From positions 29,786 through 93,785 of IMG/VR virus record IMGVR_UViG_3300008113_000031: 64,000 nt of DNA. One strand, given 5' to 3'. Positions 57,801 to 64,000 of this stretch are shown in pieces. The position numbers and the translations under genes were made by a program. A model generated the notes under the pieces. The model was not told the DNA's origin. It saw nothing but the letters and a program-made list of their open reading frames with translations, and did not search any database. Origin of the DNA: a virus. Each line of letters starts with the position of its first letter. Position 1 is the first letter of the stretch.

Positions 57801-58179
57801 TATAGAAGTTATTATATTTCCTAAAGAAGCCAGACAAATGGAAGATGATTTCTTTTCAGAGGGTGACATTATAATTTTAAATGGAACCGTCTCCAAAGAG
57901 GGTGACGAAGAAGCATCAACTGTTAAGCTAATTTATTCTTCTTGCGAAAAGATAGATAATGCTATTTTAACTGGAACTAGACCAATAATACTTAAAGCTA
58001 ACTCTATGATTTCTAACGAAAGTATACAATCTTTATATGATATAATTAACAACACAAATGGAGCATCGACTGTCTTTCTTGAAATGACAGATGGTGTTAA
58101 GAAGTATAGTTTTAGATTTAATAAAACTACTTCTTTAAAAATAGAAGATAAACTACAATCAATAATCAACCTAGGATAA
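54855..58179 (+). CDS. dnaE: DNA polymerase III alpha subunit (PHP type), +1 shift at 55305
   Basis: About 1107 residues with the shift at CGG 55305; unshifted it stops after 158 residues. A TTG start at 54855 lies four bases after AGAGGAG and overlaps the upstream TGA. The PHP domain begins with NLHNHTVYSMLDG and TTDHGN. The polymerase palm has PDIDLDFDD near residue 406, and a conserved helix reads RGSAAGSILSY. The C-terminal OB-fold begins near VGGVITSC. The unshifted product would stop inside the PHP domain. Skipping C joins LSGCLN to GEVAQALLRND, the segment the family has at this place, with no extra residue. It is the replicative polymerase of the phage. A separate tau, beta or epsilon subunit is not seen in the window. 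Confidence 0.9.
55305..55307 (+). other. CGG-A +1 frameshift site in dnaE (AAT C GGA)
   Basis: Codon 151 of the polymerase gene. The unshifted frame ends at TAG eight codons later. Skipping C gives GGA GAA GTC and the conserved Gly-Glu-Val of the DnaE family. Confidence 0.9.
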
Positions 58180-58182
58180 GAT

Positions 58183-58545
58183 ATGATAAGTCAAGTAACA
58201 ATTAATCCAACCCATAAACCTTGCTGGGTATTTTGTTCATCTTGCAACAGATGTCAGGACAAGGGTAGATACAGTAAGTGTCAAGACTGCAGTGGAAGAT
58301 ATGATCCAAACTTAAAGATACTTCCACATCCAGATGATTTTTGCGACTGCAAAAATGGTGTTCTCAGATGGAGAACCCAGGAAGGCAGAATAATCATTAC
58401 TAGATTTAAGTCAAATCCATTTAAGGGTCAAGTGACTTATCAAAAAAAGACAGAAGATGAAAGAGATTGGGATTCTTACGTAAGAGACATGAGAGAAAAG
58501 CTCAATGACCCTAACTGGAATCCAATTACAATTGTAGAGGATTGA
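58183..58545 (+). CDS. Cysteine-rich zinc-binding protein
   Basis: A 120-residue protein starting three bases after the polymerase stop. Its first 50 residues contain clustered cysteines (FCSSCNRCQ, SKCQDC, FCDC), enough for two zinc sites. The rest is basic with an acidic patch (KKTEDERDWDSY). Such small zinc proteins may work with the polymerase or bind nucleic acid. No exact family is recognised. Confidence 0.7.
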   Translation: MISQVTINPTHKPCWVFCSSCNRCQDKGRYSKCQDCSGRYDPNLKILPHPDDFCDCKNGVLRWRTQEGRIIITRFKSNPFKGQVTYQKKTEDERDWDSYVRDMREKLNDPNWNPITIVED

Positions 58546-58548
58546 TAA

Positions 58549-58776
58549 ATGTTAAGTGAATCAGGAAGAATACAAAAGGGTTCAGCTACCCTAATAGAAT
58601 ACATGGAGAATGAAAACTCCGTGCCAAATAAATTTTTCTTACAAAGTGGCGTTGTTGGCATGTACGCCTCTCTGGAGGAATTAAAAGATCTTTATACCAT
58701 CCTCCACTACTATATTAACATAGACGATCTGACTAAGTGCAAAATAAAAATTGGAGATGAGTATGTCGACATTTAA
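58549..58776 (+). CDS. Small unknown protein
   Basis: A 75-residue protein with mixed alpha/beta content and no clear motif. It follows the zinc protein by three bases and overlaps the next gene by 14 bases, so it is coupled in the operon. Confidence 0.65.
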   Translation: MLSESGRIQKGSATLIEYMENENSVPNKFFLQSGVVGMYASLEELKDLYTILHYYINIDDLTKCKIKIGDEYVDI

Positions 58777-58939
58777 CAATGATGATTACATGGAAATAAC
58801 AGAGACCGGCTGGATGCCAGTTGGTGGAGGCTGTTATCTAAACAAATTTAACGGACATACAATAGACCAAATAGGTAGAGAATATGACCAAGATGGCAAT
58901 CTAGTCTATGATCCAGAAGGAAATAATGACACAAATTAA
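58763..58939 (+). CDS. Small unknown protein
   Basis: About 58 residues from the ATG at 58763, seven bases after GGAG; ATGs a few bases upstream are alternatives. It is rich in Gly, Asp and Asn, with an acidic C-terminus. It overlaps the nuclease gene by 14 bases. No family is recognised. Confidence 0.6.
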   Translation: MSTFNNDDYMEITETGWMPVGGGCYLNKFNGHTIDQIGREYDQDGNLVYDPEGNNDTN

Positions 58940-59730
58940 AATTAGATCTATAGACGAATTAGATCCATTAGAAAAACTATGCTTGACTGACTTCTCGTAT
59001 TCAAGGCTTGATACCTATAAAATGTGTCCAGCAAAATATTTCTATAGCTATATTCAAAAAGAGCCAAGAACTTTTAACGATGCTGCGGTACTCGGTAATA
59101 TAGTCCACTCCGTGCTGGAAGAGTGCTTAGATAATAACACTGAGCTTAATTTAGAGCAGCTTCAGGAAGAGTATGTAAAACAAAAAGAAAATTATGATCC
59201 GACTGGTCATATACCAGAAGACCTAATTTCCGTCGGTGCAGAAATAATTAATGAGTTTTACGATAAGCATTACGATGATTCTTTTGATATATATGATAAA
59301 GAATTTGGTTTTAGCTTTGTCCTAGGCAACTATTTAATCAATGGCTACATAGATAGAATCGATATCTTTGATGACAACACAATAAATATTATTGACTACA
59401 AGACTCGGAAAATGGGAAGTAACCCAAAAGGACGTTCCCACTAATCTTCAGCTGGGCATATACGCCTTGGCTGTGTCGCTGGCATTTCCTGGCAAGGATA
59501 TTAGAGCGGAACTTTACTACCTAAGATCTGGTAGAAGAAAAGCTCATACTTTTACCAAAGAAGATATTGAACAAGTTAAAATTAATCTCCTTGAAAAGAT
59601 TAATCAGGTTGTTGAGGATAACTCTTTTCTTCCAACCTCAAACGAAAGAAACTGTACTTTCTGCGATCACGCTAAATCTAAAGCTTGCCCAACTGGAGTA
59701 GCTAGATTAAAAAGAATGGGTAAAATATAA
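58926..59730 (+). CDS. RecB/Cas4-like PD-(D/E)XK exonuclease, +1 shift at 59406
   Basis: About 267 residues with the shift at CGG 59406; unshifted it ends at 59444. The ATG at 58926 follows AAGGAA. Features in order: SYSRLDTYKMCPAKYFYSY (first Fe-S cysteine), GNIVHSVLEE, GYIDRIDIF (metal-binding Asp), the IIDYKT strand completed by GK after the shift, NLQLGIYALA, and CTFCDHAKSKAC (the remaining cysteines). DYKTGK followed by the Gln-x-x-x-Tyr helix is the classical signature of the family. Skipping C recreates it exactly, so this is one gene. It likely resects DNA ends in recombination or degrades host DNA. Confidence 0.9.
59406..59408 (+). other. CGG-A +1 frameshift site in the nuclease gene (ACT C GGA)
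   Basis: Codon 161, in the middle of the DYKTGK active-site motif. The unshifted frame ends at TAA twelve codons later. Skipping C supplies GGA AAA, the expected Gly-Lys, without an inserted residue. Confidence 0.92.
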
Positions 59731-59732
59731 AA

Positions 59733-59753
59733 GCCAGGGCGTTAAGCCCTGGC
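59733..59753 (-). terminator. Terminator of the minus-strand gene, usable in both directions
   Basis: A perfect eight-base stem, GCCAGGGC with GCCCTGGC, and a GTTAA loop. On the minus strand it is followed by TTTTATATTTTA, a good rho-independent tail that ends the gene at 59780-59959. On the plus strand it follows the nuclease stop. A second small hairpin (59763-59778, TGAGCT with AGCTCA) lies between it and the minus gene. Confidence 0.75.
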
Positions 59754-59779
59754 CAATATATTTGAGCTCAAAAGCTCAG

Positions 59780-59959
59780 TCAGAATGACTCTACTGGAGT
59801 CTCCATTGCGTCATCGGTGAGGGAGAAGCTGTTCTCAACCACAAGCTTTGTTGCTTCCTTGTGGCTGAAACCAACCTGAGAAAGCCCCTCAATGACGTTC
59901 TCGTTGATGTTCTGACTGATGCTGTTGATGATTGTGTTTAGTGTGTTCATGGCGGTCAT
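59780..59959 (-). CDS. Small minus-strand protein with GC-rich codons
   Basis: A 59-residue protein, the only credible minus-strand gene. AAGGAGAT on the minus strand lies 12 bases before the ATG at 59959, and codons such as ATC, AAC, GAG and CTC differ clearly from the AT-rich neighbours. It is mostly helical, with ISQNINENVIEGLSQ followed by FSHKEATKLVVENSF and an acidic tail. The codon use matches that of the gene at 48107, so it is probably very highly expressed. No promoter is recognised upstream, although the A/T-rich 60000-60040 region is divergent. Function unknown. Confidence 0.75.
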   Translation of the reverse strand: MTAMNTLNTIINSISQNINENVIEGLSQVGFSHKEATKLVVENSFSLTDDAMETPVESF

Positions 59960-60005
59960 ACTACCATCTATCTCCTTGGTTTGCAACCTGTTGGTTGGAT
60001 TTTTT

Positions 60006-60034
60006 TTGTATTTTTATTTGTTGTAAAGTATAAT
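60006..60034 (+). promoter_or_regulatory. Sigma70-like promoter
   Basis: TTGTAT at 60006-60011, a 17-base spacer and TATAAT at 60029-60034. Transcription would start near 60041, giving a leader of about 26 bases to the ATG at 60067. This fits a start for the operon carrying the endonuclease, the sigma-like factor and the nucleotide genes. Confidence 0.65.
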
Positions 60035-60066
60035 ATTAATAACATCTAGTAGGCCTTGAGGTTACC

Positions 60067-60636
60067 ATGAAGGACCCCCAAATAACAACTCCAGAAAGTT
60101 TTTTCTTGGAGAGATCTAAGCTTAAAAAACATCCTAATTTTTCTAAGCTCAAAAATGACTACATTGACTCTCGTATTCTAGAAGAAGAAGATAAAAAAAC
60201 AACCTCTACTAAAGGAAATGCGTACAAAAATACCAAGTCTGGGTACAGGCCAGATCTTGGTCTTAATCTCAGGTCTAATTGGGAAGCAAACTTTGCAAGA
60301 ATACTGAACGCTTATAAGATCAATTTTGATTTTGAACCAGTTGTTTTTCCTTTTCCAATAAAAAAAGGAACTAAAGCTTATACTCCTGATTTTTATATAC
60401 AAAAATCTTCTGAGTGGGTTGAGCTTAAGGGTTACCTAGATGATAAGAGTAAAATAAAACTTAAAAGGTTTAAGAGATATTACGCAGAAGAATTCAGTAA
60501 ACTAACATTTATAATCAGTAAATATTCTGGCGAAGCCAAAAGGTTCGCAGCAGAAATTGAAATACCAAATGTCGTTTACTACGAAGATATAAGAAATTTT
60601 TATGCAGATAAGATACCCTGCTGGGAAGGAAAATAA
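60067..60636 (+). CDS. PD-(D/E)XK-type endonuclease
   Basis: A 189-residue protein with GAGG before the ATG. The core reads RSNWEANFARIL, then EPVVFPFP, YTPDFYIQ and WVELKGY, the pattern of PD-(D/E)XK enzymes in which Glu, Asp and Glu-x-Lys make the site. The arrangement resembles TnsA-type and phage endonuclease I-like proteins. A basic N-terminus may bind DNA. Likely acts on DNA junctions or on host DNA. It is the first gene after the promoter at 60006 and ends at the sigma-like gene start. Confidence 0.78.
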   Translation: MKDPQITTPESFFLERSKLKKHPNFSKLKNDYIDSRILEEEDKKTTSTKGNAYKNTKSGYRPDLGLNLRSNWEANFARILNAYKINFDFEPVVFPFPIKKGTKAYTPDFYIQKSSEWVELKGYLDDKSKIKLKRFKRYYAEEFSKLTFIISKYSGEAKRFAAEIEIPNVVYYEDIRNFYADKIPCWEGK

Positions 60637-61494
60637 TGGCATCCTATAAAGAGCAATACTACTCTTTAAGTGAAGAGGAAATGCAAGACCTTATAGCAAA
60701 AGCTAAAAAAGGCTATTCAAGTGCACAGTATGAACTATTGAAAGTTTTTAATAATTTTCTAACGAAGTATGTGACAATGCTATATTACGGGAAATACAAT
60801 CTATCTGATTATGACATAAGAAGATTTACTTCTTTGTTTGTAAAAGATAATTTTGTTAGATTTAATCTGATGAAAAATCAACTAAATCAAGCCGGCTACA
60901 AACATGTAAATGAATGTCTGCGACGGTATAACATATATGGCAAAAAGATATGGTGACGAAGAAGATGTTAGACAGACTGTCAATATGACATTTTTCCAAT
61001 GCATAGCAAGGTATCAAAGAAGAGATTCAGAAAAAGGTCCAATTCCTTTTAGTGGTTTCTTGTATAGCTATTTCTTTTATCTGCTTAAAAAGAACGTTGA
61101 TACATTTTTAATTGATCAGTTGGGAAGAAAAACTTTCCCACTACTTGCTGATGATGATAATTCAGATGACGAAGAAGAACCACAACCCGGTTTCAAAGCT
61201 CCACCAGTAGAGTATACTATAGATCAAATGCTAGGCACTCAGGAAATAAATGAATTGTGGGTATTAGGTCAGGACTGTTATCCGCCATATGATGGCCTTT
61301 CCGTGCAGGAAAGACAATTGATTAAATGGCGTTATGTGGATAATATGAAGTCTTCTGAAATAGCAGAGATAATTACGGAGCATCCCAATACTGTCAGAGA
61401 CCACATATCAAAGGTCAAACTGAAGATAAAAGATGCTATAATAGAGAACAACATGGAAGATTTAATTTCTATATTCAAACTGGAAAGTGAATGA
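60636..61494 (+). CDS. Sigma-70-like transcription factor, +1 shift at 60924
   Basis: About 285 residues with the shift at CGG 60924; unshifted it ends at 60956. After the shift GITYMAKRYGDEEDVRQTVNMT continues, given here in parts: a GITYMAKRYG helix followed by DEEDVRQTV, the region-2 DxxDxxQ-like pattern. It is followed by a further helix and, near the C-terminus, by LSVQERQLIKWRYVD, then SSEIAEIITEHPNTVRDHISK, a region-4 helix-turn-helix. An acidic linker (DDDNSDDEEE) joins the two. It probably redirects RNA polymerase to phage promoters. A recoded sigma factor would tie the transcription programme to the shift. The assignment is by pattern; sequence similarity to classical sigma factors is low. 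Confidence 0.75.
60924..60926 (+). other. CGG-T +1 frameshift site in the sigma-like gene (CGA C GGT)
   Basis: Codon 97. The unshifted frame ends at TGA ten codons later. Skipping C gives GGT ATA ACA, which restores region 2. The codon before it is CGA, another arginine codon. Confidence 0.85.
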
Positions 61495-62006
61495 ACGTTC
61501 AATCAATAGAAAAACTAAATGATCTACTTTCTGATTTCCTGAGCCCTCAAATCACCGAGATACTCAACGCTTATGGCTCTGGTGAATCTTCAGATCAATA
61601 CTTTGTCAATATACCAGAGTCTGATGCTATTGACATGACCATGGCAGACCTTGCATCTCTTGTAGCTAGAACCTCAAACGTATACGGAAGAGTTACTAGG
61701 TTTGCTGGAATGGCCAGAGCTCACTATAAAATTTGTGAGGGTAAATATAAAAAAGTTTACAAGTCAAATAGAACTGGTAAGAATGAAGCAGAAAGAGAAG
61801 CTAACGCTTTAGAGGCAGCAGAAGAACAGTACACGGCAATGATAACCGCAGAGTCTATAGTGCAGCTAGCGGAATCAATGGAAGGTGCCGCCAGAATAGC
61901 TTCAGAGTCTGCAAGAAAACTACTGGACAAAGCTCAGTCAATGCAAATAGCTTCATATAGAGAGGAGAAGGGGTCGTATCTAGATAGCGACTTCAGTACT
62001 TATTAA
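61491..62006 (+). CDS. Helical protein, unknown
   Basis: A 171-residue, mainly helical, Ala/Glu-rich protein. It overlaps the sigma-like gene by 4 bases. The centre is basic (GKYKKVYKSNRTGKNEAE) and the end is acidic. It resembles phage recombination or ssDNA-binding accessory proteins in overall composition, but there is no motif to support this. The role is unknown. Confidence 0.65.
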   Translation: MNVQSIEKLNDLLSDFLSPQITEILNAYGSGESSDQYFVNIPESDAIDMTMADLASLVARTSNVYGRVTRFAGMARAHYKICEGKYKKVYKSNRTGKNEAEREANALEAAEEQYTAMITAESIVQLAESMEGAARIASESARKLLDKAQSMQIASYREEKGSYLDSDFSTY

Positions 62007-62009
62007 ATT

Positions 62010-62216
62010 ATGTATTTAGCTCACTATAAATCAGTATCATCTCCAGAGGAATTCTTTTCGTCTACTAGAGAAAATTTAGATTTTCCTACTCAAGTAGAGT
62101 TTAATAAAAAAAGATACCTATTAAATGCAACACATCAAGTATCAACCAATTCTCAACTCAATAGAATAATAAACTTTGCTAAAGAGAATAATATCAGATA
62201 TGACGTTAAGGTATGA
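62010..62216 (+). CDS. Small unknown protein
   Basis: A 68-residue protein, three bases after the preceding stop and overlapping the RNase H start by 4 bases. It is polar, with a basic patch (EFNKKRYLLNATHQV). No family is recognised. Confidence 0.6.
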   Translation: MYLAHYKSVSSPEEFFSSTRENLDFPTQVEFNKKRYLLNATHQVSTNSQLNRIINFAKENNIRYDVKV

Positions 62217-62656
62217 ACATAGAAGTTTTTTGCGATGGAGCTTCTAGGGGGCAGGGTCAAAAAAAATTTGGAGAAGCAGCTTGTGCCGTCGTGGTATATA
62301 AGAACAGAAAAAAGATAGCACAGTTTGCAAGAGGTCTTGGTGCTAGAACTAACAACGAAGCAGAATACGAAGCCGTTATTGCAGCTCTTTTGATGTGCTC
62401 TATGTCAGATCTAGTAGACCCAATTATTTATACCGATTCAGCCGTAGTGGCAAATCATATCAACGGAAAGTGGCGCTGTAAAAACGCTGCACTAGTACCA
62501 CTACTGATGACCATACAAGACATTAAAGAAGAGTATAAGTTTAGAATAGTTCAAGTTCCAAGAGCTTTTGTTTGGGAACCAGATTCTTTAGCAAATGAAT
62601 TTCTAGATCAACTAGAAGTTCAAAAAGGTGAAACCACAAATACTGTGGTAGAATAG
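62213..62656 (+). CDS. Ribonuclease HI
   Basis: A 147-residue protein that shows the RNase HI active site: Asp8 in FCDGASRG, Glu51 in NNEAEYEA, Asp75 in YTDSAVV, and a final Asp near residue 124-132 in WEPDSLANEFLD. Its length matches the bacterial enzyme. It removes RNA primers and RNA-DNA hybrids, fitting the primase and polymerase in the replication block. The ATG overlaps the upstream stop. Confidence 0.9.
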   Translation: MNIEVFCDGASRGQGQKKFGEAACAVVVYKNRKKIAQFARGLGARTNNEAEYEAVIAALLMCSMSDLVDPIIYTDSAVVANHINGKWRCKNAALVPLLMTIQDIKEEYKFRIVQVPRAFVWEPDSLANEFLDQLEVQKGETTNTVVE

Positions 62657-62660
62657 TGAA

Positions 62661-63458
62661 ATGAGTAGAATGTATAATCCAGATTATCCAATAGTCGTTG
62701 GCTTGGCTGGAAAAGCTGCAACTGGCAAGACTTCAGTAGCAGAAGCCATAGTCCCCAAAGCTTCTTTTGATAACTTTAGATCCGGTATATACTGGGATCA
62801 TATTTTTTTCGCGATGCCACTGTATGAGCTTCTTGCCATTAGGACTAAAATAGAAGGTGTTAATTCTCAGTCTAGAAAACTATTTGCAATACACGAGACT
62901 CTATATGACCTATATGGAAACACCACTCTTGGTAGCGTTCCAGACTATCATTCTTTTATCAGTCTAGTGGATAACATAGGAAGAGAGCCTCTAGATTTAG
63001 AGGGGGCAAAGCCTAGATCTTTCTTGCAGAAAGCAGGAGATATGTGTAGGGCACACGACCCTAAGTGCTTTGCCAAGTGGGGAGTAAAAAAGAGTTATGA
63101 ACTACATAGGGAGTATGTAAAGTCTTTAGAAGAGGATGAAGAGTCTAAACCATATTGTGTTTTGATATCTGATGTTCGTTTTGAGAATGAAGCAGAAGCT
63201 ATCCTTAAGCTTCCTAATAGCATGCTCATTATGTTTGATGCCTCTGATGAAGTTAGAAGAGAAAGAATCTTCTCTAGAGACGGCGTCTACATGACTGATG
63301 CACAAATGTCTCATAGGTCTGAAAAAGAAATAGATAACTTTGCCCATACAGCTTCTGCTACAATTGATTCATCTTCAATGTCTGTAGAAGATCAGGCAGT
63401 AAAAACAATAACACTTATAAAAGAAAAGTTTGGTCTAACAAGCTATGCCCAAAATTAA
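62661..63458 (+). CDS. Deoxynucleoside monophosphate kinase-like protein
   Basis: A 265-residue protein. Walker A is GLAGKAATGKTSVA near residues 14-27. DHIFFAMPLYELLA and SDVRFENEAE fit the nucleoside and lid regions of the dNMP kinase family found in phages (T4 gene 1 type). It would turn dNMPs from host DNA breakdown or from ThyX into dNDPs for DNA synthesis. It overlaps the next gene by 14 bases. Confidence 0.85.
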   Translation: MSRMYNPDYPIVVGLAGKAATGKTSVAEAIVPKASFDNFRSGIYWDHIFFAMPLYELLAIRTKIEGVNSQSRKLFAIHETLYDLYGNTTLGSVPDYHSFISLVDNIGREPLDLEGAKPRSFLQKAGDMCRAHDPKCFAKWGVKKSYELHREYVKSLEEDEESKPYCVLISDVRFENEAEAILKLPNSMLIMFDASDEVRRERIFSRDGVYMTDAQMSHRSEKEIDNFAHTASATIDSSSMSVEDQAVKTITLIKEKFGLTSYAQN

Positions 63459-63765
63459 TAAAAGCGCACAAGAAGAGAGCTTAGGCTCACCAATAGAACA
63501 GGTGGTAAATTTAGTGTCAGGAGAAATATCAGTATCCTCTAGTCCAGTTTTTATTTGCGGTGTTAACAGAAAAGTTAATATTGGCAACTTTGAGAACATA
63601 GATATATATGCTGGAATTACAATTCCATTAGCTGGAGTAGATCCAAGCGATAAAGAAGCTCTCAATGAAGCTGTAAAGGAAGCGGCTGCATATGGGTTTT
63701 CTTTGGTCTCTAAAGAAACTGGAGAAAGATATATGCTGATTAAAGAGGGTCAGCAAGGTAAATAA
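63445..63765 (+). CDS. Small unknown protein
   Basis: A 106-residue protein. The centre is beta-rich (FICGVNRKVNIGNFENIDIYAGI in parts, a strand pair with Asn and Ile) and the second half is helical. The first residues are polar and acidic. It may be a nucleic-acid-binding accessory protein of the OB type, but nothing here proves that. It starts before the end of the kinase gene. Confidence 0.65.
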   Translation: MPKINKSAQEESLGSPIEQVVNLVSGEISVSSSPVFICGVNRKVNIGNFENIDIYAGITIPLAGVDPSDKEALNEAVKEAAAYGFSLVSKETGERYMLIKEGQQGK

Positions 63766-63806
63766 GATTACTATAACCAACTAGTCTACTGTGTCTGGGT
63801 GGTTGT

Positions 63807-64000
63807 ATGGATAATTATTACAGCGTTATAGTTGCTGTCATAGCTTCACTTTCCTCTTTTTTAACTTATTTTTTAACAACATCCTTTCAAAAAAAGGCTC
63901 TTTTAAAACAAAAAGAATTAGAATTTTATAAAGTTAAAATAGAAAACCTGACGGTAGAAAGAGAAATATTAACAGCGGAGGAAAAAAATCTGCGAGAAAT
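63807..64000 (+). CDS. N-terminal part of a membrane-anchored coiled-coil protein (runs off the window)
   Basis: The ATG at 63807 opens a frame that is still open at the window edge, about 64 residues. The first 30 residues hold one membrane segment (VIVAVIASLSSFLTYFLTT). Next come Lys/Glu-rich helical residues with heptad-like spacing, the look of a membrane-anchored coiled coil (spanin-like or a tail-length control protein). No CGG frameshift site is present. The class cannot be settled without the remaining sequence. Confidence 0.6.
   Translation, partial: MDNYYSVIVAVIASLSSFLTYFLTTSFQKKALLKQKELEFYKVKIENLTVEREILTAEEKNLRE

Noticed and set aside
59960-60040. Promoter for the minus-strand gene opposite TATAAT at 60029
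   Set aside because: A TATACT/TATTAT stretch exists on the minus strand, but there is no acceptable -35 at the right distance, so it is not listed.
33-60926. Frame breaks as random assembly or sequencing indels
   Set aside because: Random indels would not all fall at CGG-W with a glycine next, and none lies in a homopolymer. A systematic C-insertion artefact at this motif remains possible, so the point is kept as the main rival of finding 1.
33-60926. Classical -1 slippery-site frameshifting, or inteins and introns, at the breaks
   Set aside because: The required shift is +1 in every case, no slippery heptamer or pseudoknot is visible, and the gap is one base, far too small for an intron or intein.
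33-60926. CGG reassigned to another amino acid (as in some bacteria)
   Set aside because: Reading CGG as any amino acid leaves the downstream frame wrong and reaches a stop within 12 codons; in two genes the family motif has no room for an extra residue.
522-63665. Minus-strand open frames inside long plus-strand genes
   Set aside because: They lie opposite well supported genes, lack ribosome-binding sites and have no protein motifs; only the gene at 59780-59959 stands on its own.
1-64000. tRNA, rRNA, CRISPR arrays, insertion sequences
   Set aside because: No tRNA cloverleaf, repeat-spacer pattern, transposase or flanking inverted repeat was seen on either strand.

Overview
The window is part of a large, AT-rich bacteriophage genome with a contractile (myovirus-type) tail. 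A gp25-like baseplate wedge, a baseplate J-like protein, an OB-fold spike, a giant tail hub and a tail lysin sit side by side. Almost every gene is on the + strand and packed with 1-20 base overlaps. A flavin-dependent thymidylate synthase, a B12-dependent ribonucleotide reductase, a gene of the MSMEG_6728-like family and a small DUF7427-like membrane protein point towards an actinobacterial host. This is inference; no host marker is decisive.

Layout. 1-39.5 kb is the virion block: end of a large virion protein, giant hub, two-enzyme lysin, spike, baseplate genes, a phosphoesterase, very large tail/baseplate proteins, and an abundant-looking repeat protein at 38.6 kb. A strong terminator closes it near 39.6 kb. 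39.7-48.3 kb holds nucleotide metabolism (class II RNR, ThyX, dCMP deaminase) plus auxiliary genes: glycosyltransferase, nuclease, a cytochrome P450, an MSMEG_6728-like protein and a deoxyribosyltransferase-like protein. 48.3-59.7 kb is the replication block: DnaB-type helicase, archaeo-eukaryotic-type primase, PHP-type DNA polymerase III alpha and several PD-(D/E)XK nucleases. The single minus-strand gene and a sigma70-like promoter mark a boundary near 60 kb, followed by an endonuclease, a sigma-like factor, RNase H and a dNMP kinase.

The main discovery is a recoding pattern. Nine reading-frame breaks interrupt eight otherwise intact genes (the lysin has two). All nine lie at an in-frame CGG codon followed by A or T. 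In every case skipping the C restores the frame and the next codon is glycine (GGA or GGT). In DNA polymerase III and in a RecB/Cas4-like nuclease the restored junction recreates a conserved family motif with no extra residue. Reading every CGG in the window by eye, I found only one other in-frame CGG, at 47347, which is followed by C and reads as arginine in a conserved motif. The window therefore looks like it uses CGG-W as a +1 frameshift signal read as glycine, in genes for structure, replication and transcription. The main rival is a systematic sequencing or assembly artefact.

Other points of interest are a phage-encoded cytochrome P450, a split staphylococcal-nuclease domain at the C-terminus of the giant hub, a small domain shared by a tiny highly expressed protein and a phosphoesterase, and a lone reverse-strand gene with unusually GC-rich codons.
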